Assembly (NCBI GenBank): GCA_032719365.1
Contig: CM064874.1
Coordinates: forward strand, 44,046,271-44,110,270
Source: Prinsepia uniflora
Taxonomy: Eukaryota > Streptophyta > Magnoliopsida > Rosales > Rosaceae
Direction: 5' to 3'
DNA length: 64,000 bases
Part shown: positions 35,465 through 47,330 of the stretch, piece after piece
How positions within the stretch are numbered: position 1 is the first letter of the stretch
Layout of the letters: the number at the start of each line of letters is the position of its first letter
Position numbers and translations under genes: made by a program
The notes under the pieces: model-generated
The model's input: only the letters and a program-made list of their open reading frames with translations
The model's database searches: none
Told to the model about the DNA's origin: nothing

Positions 35465-36252
35465 TGTCAGGACCCGACCCTCCTCGGTCAGCACCCGATT
35501 CTAGTACGATATTGTCTGCTTTGGGTCTCCTCGCTCTCACGGTTTTGTTTTCGGGAGCTCACGGTGCAACTTTCCAAGGGGTCACCCATCATGGAATTGC
35601 ACCAGTCTCAACTCGCTTAACTTTGGAGTTCCAACCGAACCCAAAGCCACTAAGCTCCCAAAAGGCCTCGTGCTAGATAGGTGTGTGCCTACACCTTTAA
35701 GGCACACCACCATTCCCCTCCCAGACCATTCCCCCCTCGCAGGAATGTGGGATCGTTCACCGTTCGCTTCAGGACACGGGTCTTACAATCCACCCCCCTT
35801 AGGGCCTAGCGTCCTCGCCTGCACACTTCCCGATCGGGGTTTGGCTATGATACCATTTTGTTAGGACCCGACCCTCCTCGGTTAGGACCCGATTCTAGCA
35901 TGATATTATCCTCTTTGGGCCTCCTCGCCCTCATGGTTTTGTTTTCGGGAGCTCACGGTGCAACTTCCCAAGGGGTCACCCATCATGGAATTGCACCAGC
36001 CTTAACTCGCTTAACTTTGGTGTTCTAACTGAAACCAAAGCCACTGAGCCCCCAAAAGGCCTCATGCTAGATAGGTGTGTGCCTACTTTGGTGTTCTAAC
36101 TGAACCCAAAGCCACTGAGCCCCCAAAAGGCCTCATGCTAGATAGGTGTGTGCCTACACTTTTAAGGCACACCACCATTCCCCTCCCAGACCATTCCCCC
36201 TACGCAAGAATGTGGGATCGTTCACCGTTCGTTCCAAGACACGGGTCTTACA
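35465..36252 (-). mobile_element. Complete Cassandra element (two LTRs)
   Basis: LTRs lie at 35465-35787 and 35859-36252, with a 71-bp internal domain at 35788-35858. On the minus strand the internal domain starts with the primer site TGGTATCATAGCC (rc of about 35843-35855) and ends with the purine tract TAAGGGGGGTGGA before the next LTR. Flanks TCCTA and TTCTA fit a 5-bp duplication with one change. Each LTR carries 5S rRNA-like boxes on the minus strand. There is no coding capacity, as expected. It must use enzymes of other elements. Confidence 0.92.
36016..36157. repeat. 71-bp tandem duplication in one Cassandra LTR
   Basis: TTTGGTGTTCTAACTGAA at 36016 recurs at 36087 with near identity through GTGTGTGCCTAC. 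It makes this LTR 71 bp longer than its partner (394 versus 323 bp). Because LTRs are copied at insertion, it arose afterwards. Confidence 0.9.
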
Positions 36253-37108
36253 TTCTAGGAGGCCTATTGGGCCAGGAATGTATAACAAATAGCATCACCT
36301 TAATACCAAATCATACAAAAACTTATAATAACCTTTTTCCCAAACTCGTTTTTTATAAAAAGTCTTTTACTTGCATGTTTTACGGTGATTATGTTATTTG
36401 TTCATGATTAGCTTGTGGAAAAGTCGTGATAATTAAGTGGTTGCATATCTTGTCGCATGCTTTGATTGGTTATTGTTTGATATCTTCCAAGCATGCCGCA
36501 TCTATTTATTATATGATTTCTTCCGAGCAAGACTACTATGATCATCAGGTGATTACTATGCGATATCTATCATGCACGCTTTACACTATTATTACACGAT
36601 AATTACTATGTTTTTATGACTTATGTAATTAGGATATATAATAATTTTCAAGTATGACATGTTTGATATTGATTGTGAAGAACTGATAGATGTCCATGAG
36701 ATGGTTAGTTTAAGATAAAAAATTTAGTCGAAATGGTCGTTGTATACCCACCTAGGAGTCGCCGCTATCTCAGGTACCCATCTTTTGGCCACAAACTAGA
36801 TTTCACATGATTGATCACCCACGCTCGTTCAAAATACTAGTTAAATAATGTCAACTTGTCCCCGAGCTCTAGGGGACATGAGGCGACGGTGCTTAACACT
36901 CAACTTTCACGGGGTCAAGGTACACGAACGAATTATAGAACCCAATCTATCATATGCGCATGACTCAAGCGACTTAGGAGCATATAAGTGGGTTATATAT
37001 TGTATACTTATGTCTCCAAATGAGTTTTAAGATTGCATCTTATTTTATTAATATGTCAAACATACATATTTACAAATTTGATAGCTTTCGAGTTTTGTTT
37101 TCAAAACT
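36253..37108. other. Unassigned sequence between Cassandra and element H
   Basis: No gene seen. The words CCTATTGGGCC (36268) and a stretch with CCCCGAGCTCTAGGGG (36859-36874) stand out. The latter forms a short palindrome. It may be the remainder of an older LTR. Confidence 0.35.
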
Positions 37109-37909
37109 AACCGGTAGTCGAAATGACTGTCCGTGAGCCGGTAGTCGGAAAAACTTTTCGTATGTCGGTAGTTAGCGTGGCTATTCGTGTAATTGGTGGC
37201 CAGAGACTTTCCGTGAGTCGATAGTCGGAATGACTATCTGTTAGTTGGGAGTCGATAATATCAACTCTTATGACACTTAGTGGTCAGAAAGAAGATTGAT
37301 CTTCCGCGAACCTCAGCTGGAAGTCCAAGAATGGTCAGTTGGAAAGAGGGTGACCCTTATGACACTTGAGCGGTTAGAAAGAAGGTTTATACAGGGATGA
37401 GAAGCCCCCCATTATGACCTTGTTTGGTTAGAAAAACAGTTAGGAAAGTGCATAAATGCCTCAAAAGGGTGAGAAGAGAAGCTGCATCTTGATTTCCTAT
37501 CTTGAATGAGTAGTTTTTGCCACAAGGGAGAGCTGTTTTTAAACCATAAAACCTTGGTTAAAGGTGTTCATAGGCTCAGAAATTGATTGAGATTAATTTG
37601 CTGAGATTGATTGGTTGATTAGCTGTCCTTTGAGAAGATGGGTTACTCTTTATTTATAGGCGGTGAAGGAGCTTGCCACTTGAAAATTAGGGTTTCCCAG
37701 TGGGTCTCGCTTTGCCTTTTATCCTGTTGGAACAATCCCCCTTGTCTCATTTTTCTTCGTTTTCTGTGTCAGCACCGCCCAAGCTTACTTCCTCTCCACA
37801 TTCGAGCTCGTTGGGCTGGACTTGTGTGTCTATGGGCCTTTAATTTCGTGAGCCGATGTCTTGAGCCCAGGGTGTATTTTTTCGGGTGAAAAGATTGCCC
37901 CCAAAATTT
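37109..37909 (-). repeat. 3' LTR of element H (truncated) with purine tract
   Basis: It matches 53.9-54.63 kb, including runs of GGTAGTCGGAATGACT-like words, TTATTTATAGGC and the closing TTTTTTCGGGTG. The left portion of the LTR is missing. On the minus strand the start has decayed from TGTTTACACCCG to TCTTTTCACCCG. On the plus strand it offers TATTTATA at 37652, about 450 bp before the antisense ATG, and may serve as that gene's promoter. Confidence 0.7.
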
Positions 37910-38100
37910 GAAATTCTTTAGTTATAAAATAATTTAAATTCACATGATCACATTTTCACTCTTTTCTTCATTCGTGTCTCGCCTAACTCGGGTTTTATGG
38001 AGGTTTAGTTCATTTGCACTTCCCCCTCTTCGAACAAGTCACTGCCTTATCTTCTGATTTCCTGCAAAACCTTCCAGCTTGCGAAACCCTACTGAGATAC

Positions 38101-41040
38101 ATGGCACCCATGAAAGCTCAGAAGGCAAAAGACCCCATTAATTCTTCCTCCTCCACTGTTGTAGGCATTGTGCCTTCTACAAAGACGTCCTCAATATCTG
38201 GAGAAAATTTCAAAAATTGTTGTTCGCTTACTCGCAATTTTTTCGACACATGTGAAGCGGAGCATCACATAGCCCACGAGCCCATATTTTTAGCGAGTTC
38301 TAACCACCATTATATGCTAGGACTGTGTTGGCATGGTTAGGTATCCGAGGAAGCTGATTCGTTGTATGACCTTCTGTCAGGGTTTCAATCTTTGCCCATA
38401 TACCAGCGGCCTCCATTTCCTTGGAGTGATGTGCACTCGGGATAGGCTCACCTATTTCCTTCCAGCTACAAATCGAAGATTTCTGGCCGATTTCTGCTTT
38501 GGCTCGCGAGAATGGAGTTGTACTTCAGAAAATTCTAGCTTAATGACGTGTTGCATCTGGTGAGTTTGTCTAACTTGCCTACTACTTTAGATAAGAACTT
38601 ACATAGTGCTGCAATTTTCTTTTGGAATGATAGTACCAACACGTTTGATTTCGAAGTTGGTCCTATGACTCCTACCCTGCTCAACCTGCCCATTCTTTTT
38701 TGTCTAAATCCCTCTGACCAGATTGCTGATTTTACTGGCTTGTTTATTGTCCCATGTTCTTCCAACGTGGCGAACCCCACTAATATTAGAGCTATTCCTC
38801 ACAAGATTACCACTTTCTCCCTCTTCCTTGATGCCTTTTTCCCTTATGATTCGACTAAATGTCTTAGTCCTGAATGGGATCCGATCATGAGAAAGTCTAG
38901 TTCTTCCACTTCTGTTTGGACTGGTTTGTCTTCCCAAATGCCTCTAAGGGCATAAAGCAAGAATGGGTTCCGCTGGCTGAGGCTCTGGTTTCCCACAAGA
39001 GTATGTTATTAGGGTCTTTCATCCTTGCCCAAATATACAATTTCTTGCATTCTATTGGTAATTTCCTCAGCTTCACCGCAGAGTTCCCGAATTTGCTAAG
39101 AGAGTCGTTCTAGGGAACCAGCTTATGCTTCAACCTCCCGTTCTCTACTCTGCTCAGGACTATTTGATGTTCTTTTATAGGTTGAGGTAGTGTCCAAAAG
39201 AGCATTGGGGAGCTAGCGTGTAGCGTTATTACACAGTGTTTGACAACAAGGGCTACTTGGACATCAATAATCCTAGTCGTAAGACTTTGGTGCTCAGGGA
39301 CTTCTACAGATGTGTGTTGTCAAGGGACTTGCTGAATGGTATAAACCGCAATCCCAAGACGCATGCATGCTTTGAGATTTATCAGCCTAACTTTTGCGCG
39401 CGTCAGCTTGGGTTCCGACAAGCCATTCTCGTTCCTTACATAAGAAGAATGAACGCGGGCACGTCTTACCGGTTCCATAAGTTCTCCAATGATGACGCGT
39501 TGAAAGTTCGCTAGTCCTTCTTTGTTGAGAAAATCCAGTATCCTCGTGGTATCAAGCTAATTTACACCTGCCCTCAAGCCTTCCTGTCCTAGCGGGCAAC
39601 ATATTTTAACAGAACCTATGAGGCCGTAGCAGAAGAGGTCTCTATGTGGTAGTTTCTTTCTTTCAAGACCTCTGTAGATTTTTTCGTTGGTGCATCCCTA
39701 AATGAGACTGATCATCAGCAAAATTCTGCTCCCTTTGTCGGGTCATTGTTTTCCCCTCGCAGCATCAAACCTTATATGTTTTTATGTTTTCTCACATGTA
39801 CCTTGTATGTTGCAGTGGGTAGCGATGATGTTGATCTTCTAGTGGAAGGGGTGGATAATCCCTTGCTTCTCATCGATCCTACGAGTGAGGATCTGATTTC
39901 AAAAAGACTCTTTGATACCATGGAGATGGGGGCAACACCTATCATCCCGACTTCTCCTGGTAAAATTATTCTTCCAACATGTGCAAGTATTACGTTGAAC
40001 CTTATGTTTCTTCGTTTGATTTTCTATTTTTTCATAGATGCCCTGAGCCTATCACCGAAGCTCTCTTGCAAAGGCAATGAGACAGGTACTTCTTCTTCTT
40101 AAGTGATTCCGGCAAATTGCATCAACACAGGGAAAAAATGGAGGTGGTACTTAGTTAAGGAGGATGATTCATATGATGATCAAGTCCTAGCAGACTTCTT
40201 ACAGACCCAGAAAAGTTCCAAAGCGTCAGGGCCATCTTCAAGCTTCTTTGACTGCACATTCTTTTGCTCCTATCACCGCTTCTGAATTTATGGGTTAAGC
40301 AGATACTCCCTCTGTAGATACAACTTCTATTATTGGGCTTAAACGGGAAGTTACGCCACCGTTTGAGCCCTCAAATGACGTAATTCCAGAGCCTTCAACC
40401 CTGATTAGTTATGGGAACCCCATATGGAGGTAGGTTCAACCGCATCAACTAGCATTCCAACTCCTGCTCCCTCCGTTGGTTTGTCGATTGTCGTCTGTAG
40501 GGCTCCCCGTATGTTCTAGAGTGCCCATGATTAGAATCTATTTGCGGATGTACACTCTGAACAACTGCAACCATCTTCCTCAGATAGAGATCGTGAAGGG
40601 ACAATTCATTTACCACCTATCACCAGTTGAAGGAGGAGTGGAAGCAGCGACCATCATGGAAGAGATGTGTGGTAGTCCTCATACTCCCTCCATGGTCACT
40701 CCCAAGCATGGCGTTGGTAGCACCAGTCATGAGTTCCCTCCCCTCAGTGAACATGTATTCTCTTAATGTATTATCTTTTTCGTGCTTCCTGTTTCTAAAC
40801 TTCAGTCCTTGATTCAGGTCTAGGACCCTCCAGCAATCCAAGCCTTGGAATAAGAAGTTGCATTGCTTGTGTCTCCATCCTCTCCATCCTCTACAACTTC
40901 AACTTCGACTTTTGTTGTCGCTTCCCTCCAACCTACTTGAGAGGTGATTCATCATTTCTTGGCGGTAGTTTCCAGCGACCAAGATGTGAGGGATCTGAAC
41001 AAGTTTAGGCATGCATTAGATGTAGTTCGTGGTGCTCTGC
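38101..41040 (+). pseudogene. Antisense plant-mobile-domain gene of element H, first part
   Basis: The ATG at 38101 begins MAPMKAQKAK. Around 38550-38940 the sequence AAIFFWNDSTNTFDF and GPMTPTLLNLPIL matches the plant mobile domain (aminotransferase-like, PF10536), where a tryptophan-containing strand precedes TPTLLD. The block at 39236-39514 (FEIYQPNFCARQLGFRQA, AGTSYRFHKFS) continues it. A Ser/Thr/Pro-rich linker follows to 41040, where SL4 cuts the gene. Many stops and frame changes make it a pseudogene. It lies opposite to gag on the other strand. Confidence 0.7.
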
Positions 41041-43932
41041 TGTTAGGGCCCACCCCTAATCCCCAAGGATTAGGGACTAAACCCTGCTCCTGTCTGACAA
41101 CCCAAAAACGAAAGACCGAAACAACCTCACAAAACCACAAATTTACTTTTGTCAAATGCTGGAGAATTTAAAACATCCCAGAGTCAACAGTTACACAGAG
41201 CATAGTATCAAACTAAGGAAATTAAACCTGATACACAGAGTACACGCACAACGGAAAATCAGAAACACTCCCGGAAAACTCTCGAGTACGCTATGCCTCC
41301 GACGCTGCCTCAACGTCAACCCCCACGCTAGCTCCACGACCTGGAGGGTAATTAAAACCAGAAAATGTGAGTGGACCATAAAGAATAAAGTTTCAAAAAC
41401 CATTTTATAACAAACCAGGGTTTGACCCTCCGTTTTGAAAATATACATGCATAACCCATTTTTGAAAACAGTTATAATCACATAAGAATCATCGTAAAAA
41501 CAGTTATAAAAATCACGTCAGAAGCATCATAAAAACATATCATAAAGCATAAATACCAAGCAATCATTATCCGATCAAACCTGCTGGACCTATCTGAGTC
41601 TTTAAACTCCCGAGTCTTTAAACTCAATCCAGGCCTCAATAATCCGAGTCTTTAAACTCCGAGTCTTTAAACTCAATAGGCCTACGGGGGAAATATCAAT
41701 ATATCCGAGTCTTTAAACTCAATCCGGGTCTTTAAACCCAATCTGGGCCCGTCCCCCGTCAATCACAATATCCGGGTCTTTAAACCCAATAACCAGATCC
41801 AGAAAATCCAATCAAAACCATTGAAAAACCATTTCTAAATCCATATCCAAACCCGAATCCGAAACCACTGGTCTGATGCCCTTCCGGCATCCAGAACCGT
41901 CATTCCGAACCCGAATCCGGAAATCCACTTTTCAACTTTAAAACCAAATTCCGTTTTCCGAAATCCGATTCTAAAACCGAAAACCTTGATCATCAAAATC
42001 ATGTTCCAAAATCCCTTTATAATCATTGAAAACCCTTTATCGTTTGAAATCCTAAAATCATAGCATCATAATCAGAAACCAAACATTTCTCGTAAAACGT
42101 GCTGAAAACCATGCTTTCTCGAAAAACGTGCAATTAAGTAAAACAGTTATAGCATATTCAAATAACCATGAAATCACATATAAAACCATACATCAATTAT
42201 AGAAAAGCAGTTATGCATGCTCAGTTATAGAGAAAGGGTTCACTCACAGATACCGGGTACGTCACTAGCGTCCCGAACGTTCCGCATGTTCCTCGACCTC
42301 CTCGGGGATTCCCGATCCTGTCAACAGTCACCAAAACACGTCACTAACACGTTAACGAAGGTTCTCCTAATTTTCCACAAAATTCCCTGGGTTCTAAACG
42401 TAACGAACCGAGACCGTAAACCTTCAACCTTACGGAACTAACCTGAAACAACGTCCGGTTAACCAGAAACCTATCTCAAAAGATTCGTTATAACATTTAA
42501 ACTCAAAACCATGTTGGAAGGTTCCTCAGATTCCTCCCCATGTGCCCTCACGCGCCGCACAAAGTGGCTGCGCGTGGGCTTCACACGCCTGCTACAGTGT
42601 CATCGTCTACCTCTGTCCAGCCGGTTCAAACTTGGCTGGCTGAACCGAACCGGTGTGGCCGATTCTCCGTCTTCCGTCCACCATTTTCTTCCCTCTTTCC
42701 CCCATTCTCTTCGTCCTCTACCCAGTAATCTATTCCCCTCAACCAAACACGACAATCCTACCTCTAACCCATCGTCCCTAGCTCGAAACAGAACCCGTTC
42801 AAATCCCCTGTTTGCACTCCCGGCCACCCGTACACTTCCCCTTCACGGCTGCACAACCAGTAGCTCCCTAAGGACTCACTGAGTCGACTAGCACTCGCCA
42901 AACCCCTCGACTCAACCCCAAACTTCAAGACTCAACGTCTGAACCTAAAATGGAAAACAGAGCATTTTAAGGAAATTATGGAATTACCTGTGCTCAGGCC
43001 GCCGCCGTGAGTTCCACCATGCCAACACGACTCCTCTAGTCCTCCTCCGTCCTCTGGACACCACCACTAGCCTCGATTGACCAAGCACGGCTGCACCACC
43101 ACCGAACACCCTCTCTGTTTCCCTGAGAACTCACCCTCACCTCACACCAGTTTTCCTCACGAAACTCTCACTCAAACTCACTCACTACCTCTCTCCCGAT
43201 CTCTAATCACTTACTCAAGCACCAGGACACACAAACACACACGGCCAACGTTCAATTTTCTCTCAATCTCACCCTCTGTTTCTCTCTTCGAACACACGAC
43301 TACACAGCCCAAATAATTGGAACCGTGCACACGCCTAGAACCCACTAGACCTATGCCACATGTCACAATCCTATGGCCCAAACTCAAAATATCCCAATCT
43401 CCACTGTACACTTGTCCTCATCAGATTGCACAAATCCCAATGCACCCAAAAAGACCAAAATGCCCCTATGAGTTAAAATTACCGTTTTGCCCTTCACCGT
43501 TCTAGACCCGTATCTCGCCCGTCCAATGTCCGATAAAGGCATGCCGCTTGTCATTGAACTCAGGACGACGAGATCTACCTAACGGTCTTCGGTCTACGCA
43601 TAAAAACCGATCGTACGAAAAGTCAACGTTTCCCCCTATTTTAACCAAATTACGGTAATGCCCTCAGCCTTCTGAACATCATAACTTCCTTCTCGGATGT
43701 CGGAATCGGACGTGCCACCTGTCTACGAACTCGTGACATCCCGAACTACGTCATGGTCATCTGTAAATGCCCAATTGACCACCTGAACTCAAAGTCAACA
43801 TTTTGCCCAAACTAGGGGCAAAATCGTCATTCTACGCTAACGGGCCAAAAGTAACCTACTTAACACCGATTAAACTCACTAATCCATTACTAATCACTTT
43901 ACTAATCCCGGCTCTCTGGACGGGTCGTTATA
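41041..43932 (-). mobile_element. SL4: solo LTR inside the antisense gene of element H
   Basis: On the minus strand it begins TATAACGACCCGTCC and ends GGGCCCTAACA. A perfect duplication TCTGC flanks it at 41036-41040 and 43933-43937. Length is 2892 bp. The inverted arms are GTGAGTGGAC at 41367-41376 and GTTCACTCAC at 42238-42247. It has no coding content. Confidence 0.9.
41595..41790. repeat. GAGTCTTTAAACTC repeats in SL4
   Basis: Seven copies: five of GAGTCTTTAAACTC and two of GGGTCTTTAAACCC. Each is a near-palindrome, and where the outer base changes on one side (GAG to GGG) it changes on the other (CTC to CCC), so pairing is kept. SL6 has five such units at 62706-62946. Confidence 0.92.
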
Positions 43933-43937
43933 TCTGC

Positions 43938-44335
43938 CCTCGTTCAACTCTGTTTCTGCACTTGTTTTAGGCTTTCTGGATAATTACACAGAGTGCTACA
44001 TGAGCATGAGCACGTTGAATGTGTTCATTTGGTAGAGGCTCCCACCCAGACTAAACTGCAATCATTGGGACAAAACCTTCAGCAGTGTAATGAGGAAGGT
44101 GCACGCATTGGTCGTTAGATGATAACAGTGGCTCAAGAAGTGGAGAGAATGCGATATGAGCTTGCGATAGCTGAGGCACGTTAGGTACAATTCGAACAGG
44201 ATTATGCACGGGGGAAGGCTGGCAAGTGGGCTGCGACACAGGAGCTCCAAGAAAAGGAAGAATGGGCCTGGGCAGCCACCAAACAGGCTGAGAATGCATT
44301 GGTAGAGTTAAGGCTGATTAGGCTTGCGTTGTAAT
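43938..44335 (+). pseudogene. Antisense gene of element H, coiled-coil end after SL4
   Basis: Once SL4 is skipped the antisense gene goes on. From about 44030 to 44335 it reads as a coiled coil (EAPTQTKLQSLGQNLQQCNEE, then VAQEVERMRYELAIAEA and ATKQAENALVELRLI), ending with a stop at 44333. Two internal stops (TAG at 44117 and 44183) are present. A coiled coil after the mobile domain is usual for these genes. Confidence 0.6.
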
Positions 44336-44524
44336 CTATATTGGGCCACTTTTTAGAATAGTAGGCCTATTTATGTATTTTTTTTCTTTTGTACACGGCC
44401 ATGGCCCATTTTGAACAAAACTAGATATTATGTCGATTTGGTTTATCTTCGAGCGCGTCCTTTCATTTAAACACTTCGAGCTCCACGCCCGTAATCATAT
44501 TGTTGTTGGCTGTGCACAATCTTC

Positions 44525-44533
44525 TATATAAAA
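44525..44533 (+). promoter_or_regulatory. TATA box before the second antisense ORF of element H
   Basis: TATATAAAA lies about 90 bp before the ATG at 44619, a normal plant spacing with a short 5' UTR. It suggests the small ORF is a separate transcription unit. Confidence 0.5.
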
Positions 44534-44618
44534 TCAATGATTCTCCAAATCTTCTCGCATCTATTCTTTGTCCAGGCTCTTCCTCCAAAGCCTCAGAAAA
44601 ACCTTTCCTCCTTCAGCA

Positions 44619-44972
44619 ATGGCTTCCCAATCCAAAAATTCCAGCCAATTAGTGAACTCGGAGTGCGTTCGTGTAAAGTTACAAAGGCAACTGAATGTTC
44701 TTAATATCGAGGATGCTTATCGCAAGCAAAGCCTGAAGGAGGCAAGGGATCTCTAGGAGGGAACCCTTGCTGAAACGGAGCTAGAAGCCAAGGCACGGGA
44801 TGCGGTCCTTCGGGATCTTGCAGGGAGGAAATACAACGATGAACTGCGGATTAAGATCACTTCCATCATTCAACTGAAGTGATCAGTCCAGCGTATTAAG
44901 AATGTCATCTTTTCTATGGAGAAAGTGATGCTGGGGTTCTTCTTCGCCGTAGAGGAACCCCAAGACTACTAA
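44619..44972 (+). pseudogene. Small coiled-coil antisense ORF of element H
   Basis: One frame of 118 codons runs from MASQSKNSSQ to a stop at 44970-44972, broken only by TAG at 44754 and TGA at 44880. Both fit CAG and CGA decay. The sequence is Ala/Glu/Lys/Arg-rich and predicted to be coiled coil (EGTLAETELEAKARDAVLRD). An AT-rich tail with AATG/ATTAATGAG words follows. I do not recognise a named family. Confidence 0.5.
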
Positions 44973-45218
44973 CCGTCCACACCTATTTCTTTTTGTTGTT
45001 GTAATGTTTCTTTTATTAATGAGATGCGATCCTTGAAATACCCTTCATAGTACTTCGTATTCATCTGATTGCTTGATAGTCATCATCATAGTAAGTCAAG
45101 ATAAATATGGATCAGATCTAAAGTACTCTGCACTGTTATTCCATTTTATTTCCGACTCCTCTTGTCTAGTAAGCAAAATCTGTCTGGGGTTCCTCTCGTC
45201 TATTATATACATATGGAT

Positions 45219-45509
45219 CAATGTCTCCAAGATAAGTGTCAAGAACAGTAAAACATCATTCGGGATTTGGAGCTGCAACTCCATCATCTTTCCATCTCGA
45301 TCGATGCTCATACGCGAGAAACTGATTGTCAAAAATCATCTTTGGATGCCCATTCTGGGTCTCTTGTGAACACCTTGGCAGAGACCCGGAATAGCATATC
45401 CGGTCTTGACTGCGAGGTGGGAGAACTTCATGAAGAAGATGAGGATCTGCGAAGAACTCTAGCTTGCCGGGATCGACAACTATTCCGTACGCACCATCGA
45501 ACATACTGA
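45219..45509 (+). pseudogene. Third antisense coiled-coil ORF of element H
   Basis: The frame reads DLELQLHHLSISIDAHTRE and GELHEEDEDLRRTLACRDRQL, a heptad-like pattern. It has one stop near 45250. It has no recognisable family and is probably a relic related to the neighbouring coiled-coil ORFs. Confidence 0.35.
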
Positions 45510-45871
45510 GATGGCTTCGCTCATGGTTTTGAGGATAGCAGATTTAGAAAACCTCATCTGTGTATCTCTAATTTGTAACTTACCTTCCATAAAATGAAAA
45601 AAAAAAAACCTTTTAACATGCATGCTGAGTTTAGATCTAATTCGTGATTGCGCTTCTAACCTTACTAGTATTAGGGTCGTGTCCTTCAACCAAACGTTCA
45701 TGTCTTTGCATGTAACCCGATTTTAACACGTGTCCAAACTGCTTATTCCTTAACTCGTTTTATAAGTCACGTTATAGCAGGGTTCCCTCGAGTCAAATTT
45801 CACATCGCCATGCCTCGTAGGCGCTCTCGCTCTGGCCAATAAGAGCCCATGTAATCATTAGGTTCCGTGAA

Positions 45872-46060
45872 ATGGCTGAGGATAATACGGAGGACATTCA
45901 CTTTTTACAAGATCAAGTGTTTGCTGGCCATAAAGAACAACTTAAGACAATGCTCAATAATGCTCACTCTTTAGCCAGCCAAAACCAATATGTCATGATT
46001 TGGAGAAGCTGTCACTCTAGTGTTTGGAAGATGATCTTGCTGCTTAGAGAATCATGATTT
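45872..46060 (+). pseudogene. Fourth short antisense ORF of element H
   Basis: A 61-codon frame starting MAEDNTEDIHFLQDQVF with an ATG in reasonable context. It is short and of the same polar composition as its neighbours. Support is weak; it could be a chance frame. Confidence 0.25.
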
Positions 46061-46386
46061 CAAAGCTCAAGAACATTTTTCAAGATCAAGACTAGCTCCT
46101 TGAAATTGGCTCAGGAAACTTCTATCGGAATGGTTATGATGATGGATACATCTCCCAAGCGGCTGGCTGACCGTTCCCCTCTGATTGGGTTAGTGAATAT
46201 CCTGGTTCTCCTGACTCGAAGTAGTCCTTGATCCGTCACATCTCTGTTTCTTGTGTATTTTGTTCTCTCAATCATGTAGTTGAACTATCAAGTGTTTAAG
46301 TTTCTTATGAAACAATCTTAGGAACTCAATCTCTGTCAAACATCATTATAGACCTAGCTTCCTTAGGTATGTTTTGCATATAGGAT

Positions 46387-47330
46387 TTACTTATTGTGAA
46401 AGTCCAACACTAGGAAAGACCTATCCCATTCTGCAGGAAGCACGAACTCTAGTTCAAACAACTTGTCTGTCGTGACCTTAGTAGGTCGGCCGTTCTCATC
46501 TTCACCAACCAATCTGATGATACCCATCTCGGGATTATAGAAACTAGCTTCGACTACTGTAGGGTTGGCCACAAATGGCCTTGCATCTGCTTGGATGATT
46601 TACCAAGATCCCCACTCTCGGGTAGTTTAATTGGGACTCCAAATGACGATTTTTTGGTGAAGAGTAGATGGGACACACATGTTCTTGTGAATCCAATCTA
46701 TTCTGAGTAAAACGTTGTAGGATGCAGTATTGTCCACCACGAAGAATGCTAACATTAACTTCTTGGATTTGACTTCACTCTCCAAAGGTAGGAATCTGTG
46801 GGTCTTGGTGACGGTCCCACTGAAGTTGTACATTATAACCATGGTCGGAAAACAATCTTGTTGTGTCCTACTCAAATTTTTCAACATTATTACGGGTAAT
46901 ACATTGATGGAAGCCCCTTCATCTCTCATCTTTTTGTCAATCGGGATACCTTCAAGGTGGGCTGTAATGAAGATAGGCCGTAGGTGGTTTGTCATCCCCT
47001 TGGTTGGGATACAAAATAATGACCTTTCCTAACAAGAAATAGCCCTCGGGAAGACGTCAAAATCATTCTCTGTCATAATCTGAATTGTCGCTCGTGAAGG
47101 TTCATAGTAAAAAAATACCTCCGATCATTTGATTGACCTGCTGATATGTCGTTGATAGATGCTCTGGCAGGACTATCACTACGCCGATTTCGATTTGAGG
47201 CGTTCGTTCCTTGTCGAAAAAGGAAACTACTTCCATGACACCCAGCAAGTTCCTTTGTTTCTTGTTTGGTCGTGACCTGACCATCACTTTTCTAGTTGTC
47301 ATCCTCGGATGACTCTTCGGATGGAAATTT
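46387..47330 (-). pseudogene. Element H protease and downstream pol fragment
   Basis: On the minus strand the frame at 46995-46627 begins TNHLRPIFITAHLEG and has RDEGASINVLP where an aspartic protease has D-T/G-G-A-S. This is the protease style of Ogre/Tat elements (NHLRPLY...INxLP). LRIDWIHK matches the later LGRDWIH-type motif. A further frame at 46572-46387 (MANPTVVEASFYN) lies downstream. RT, RNase H and integrase should follow but are absent. The catalytic T is replaced by E, so the domain looks dead. Confidence 0.7.
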
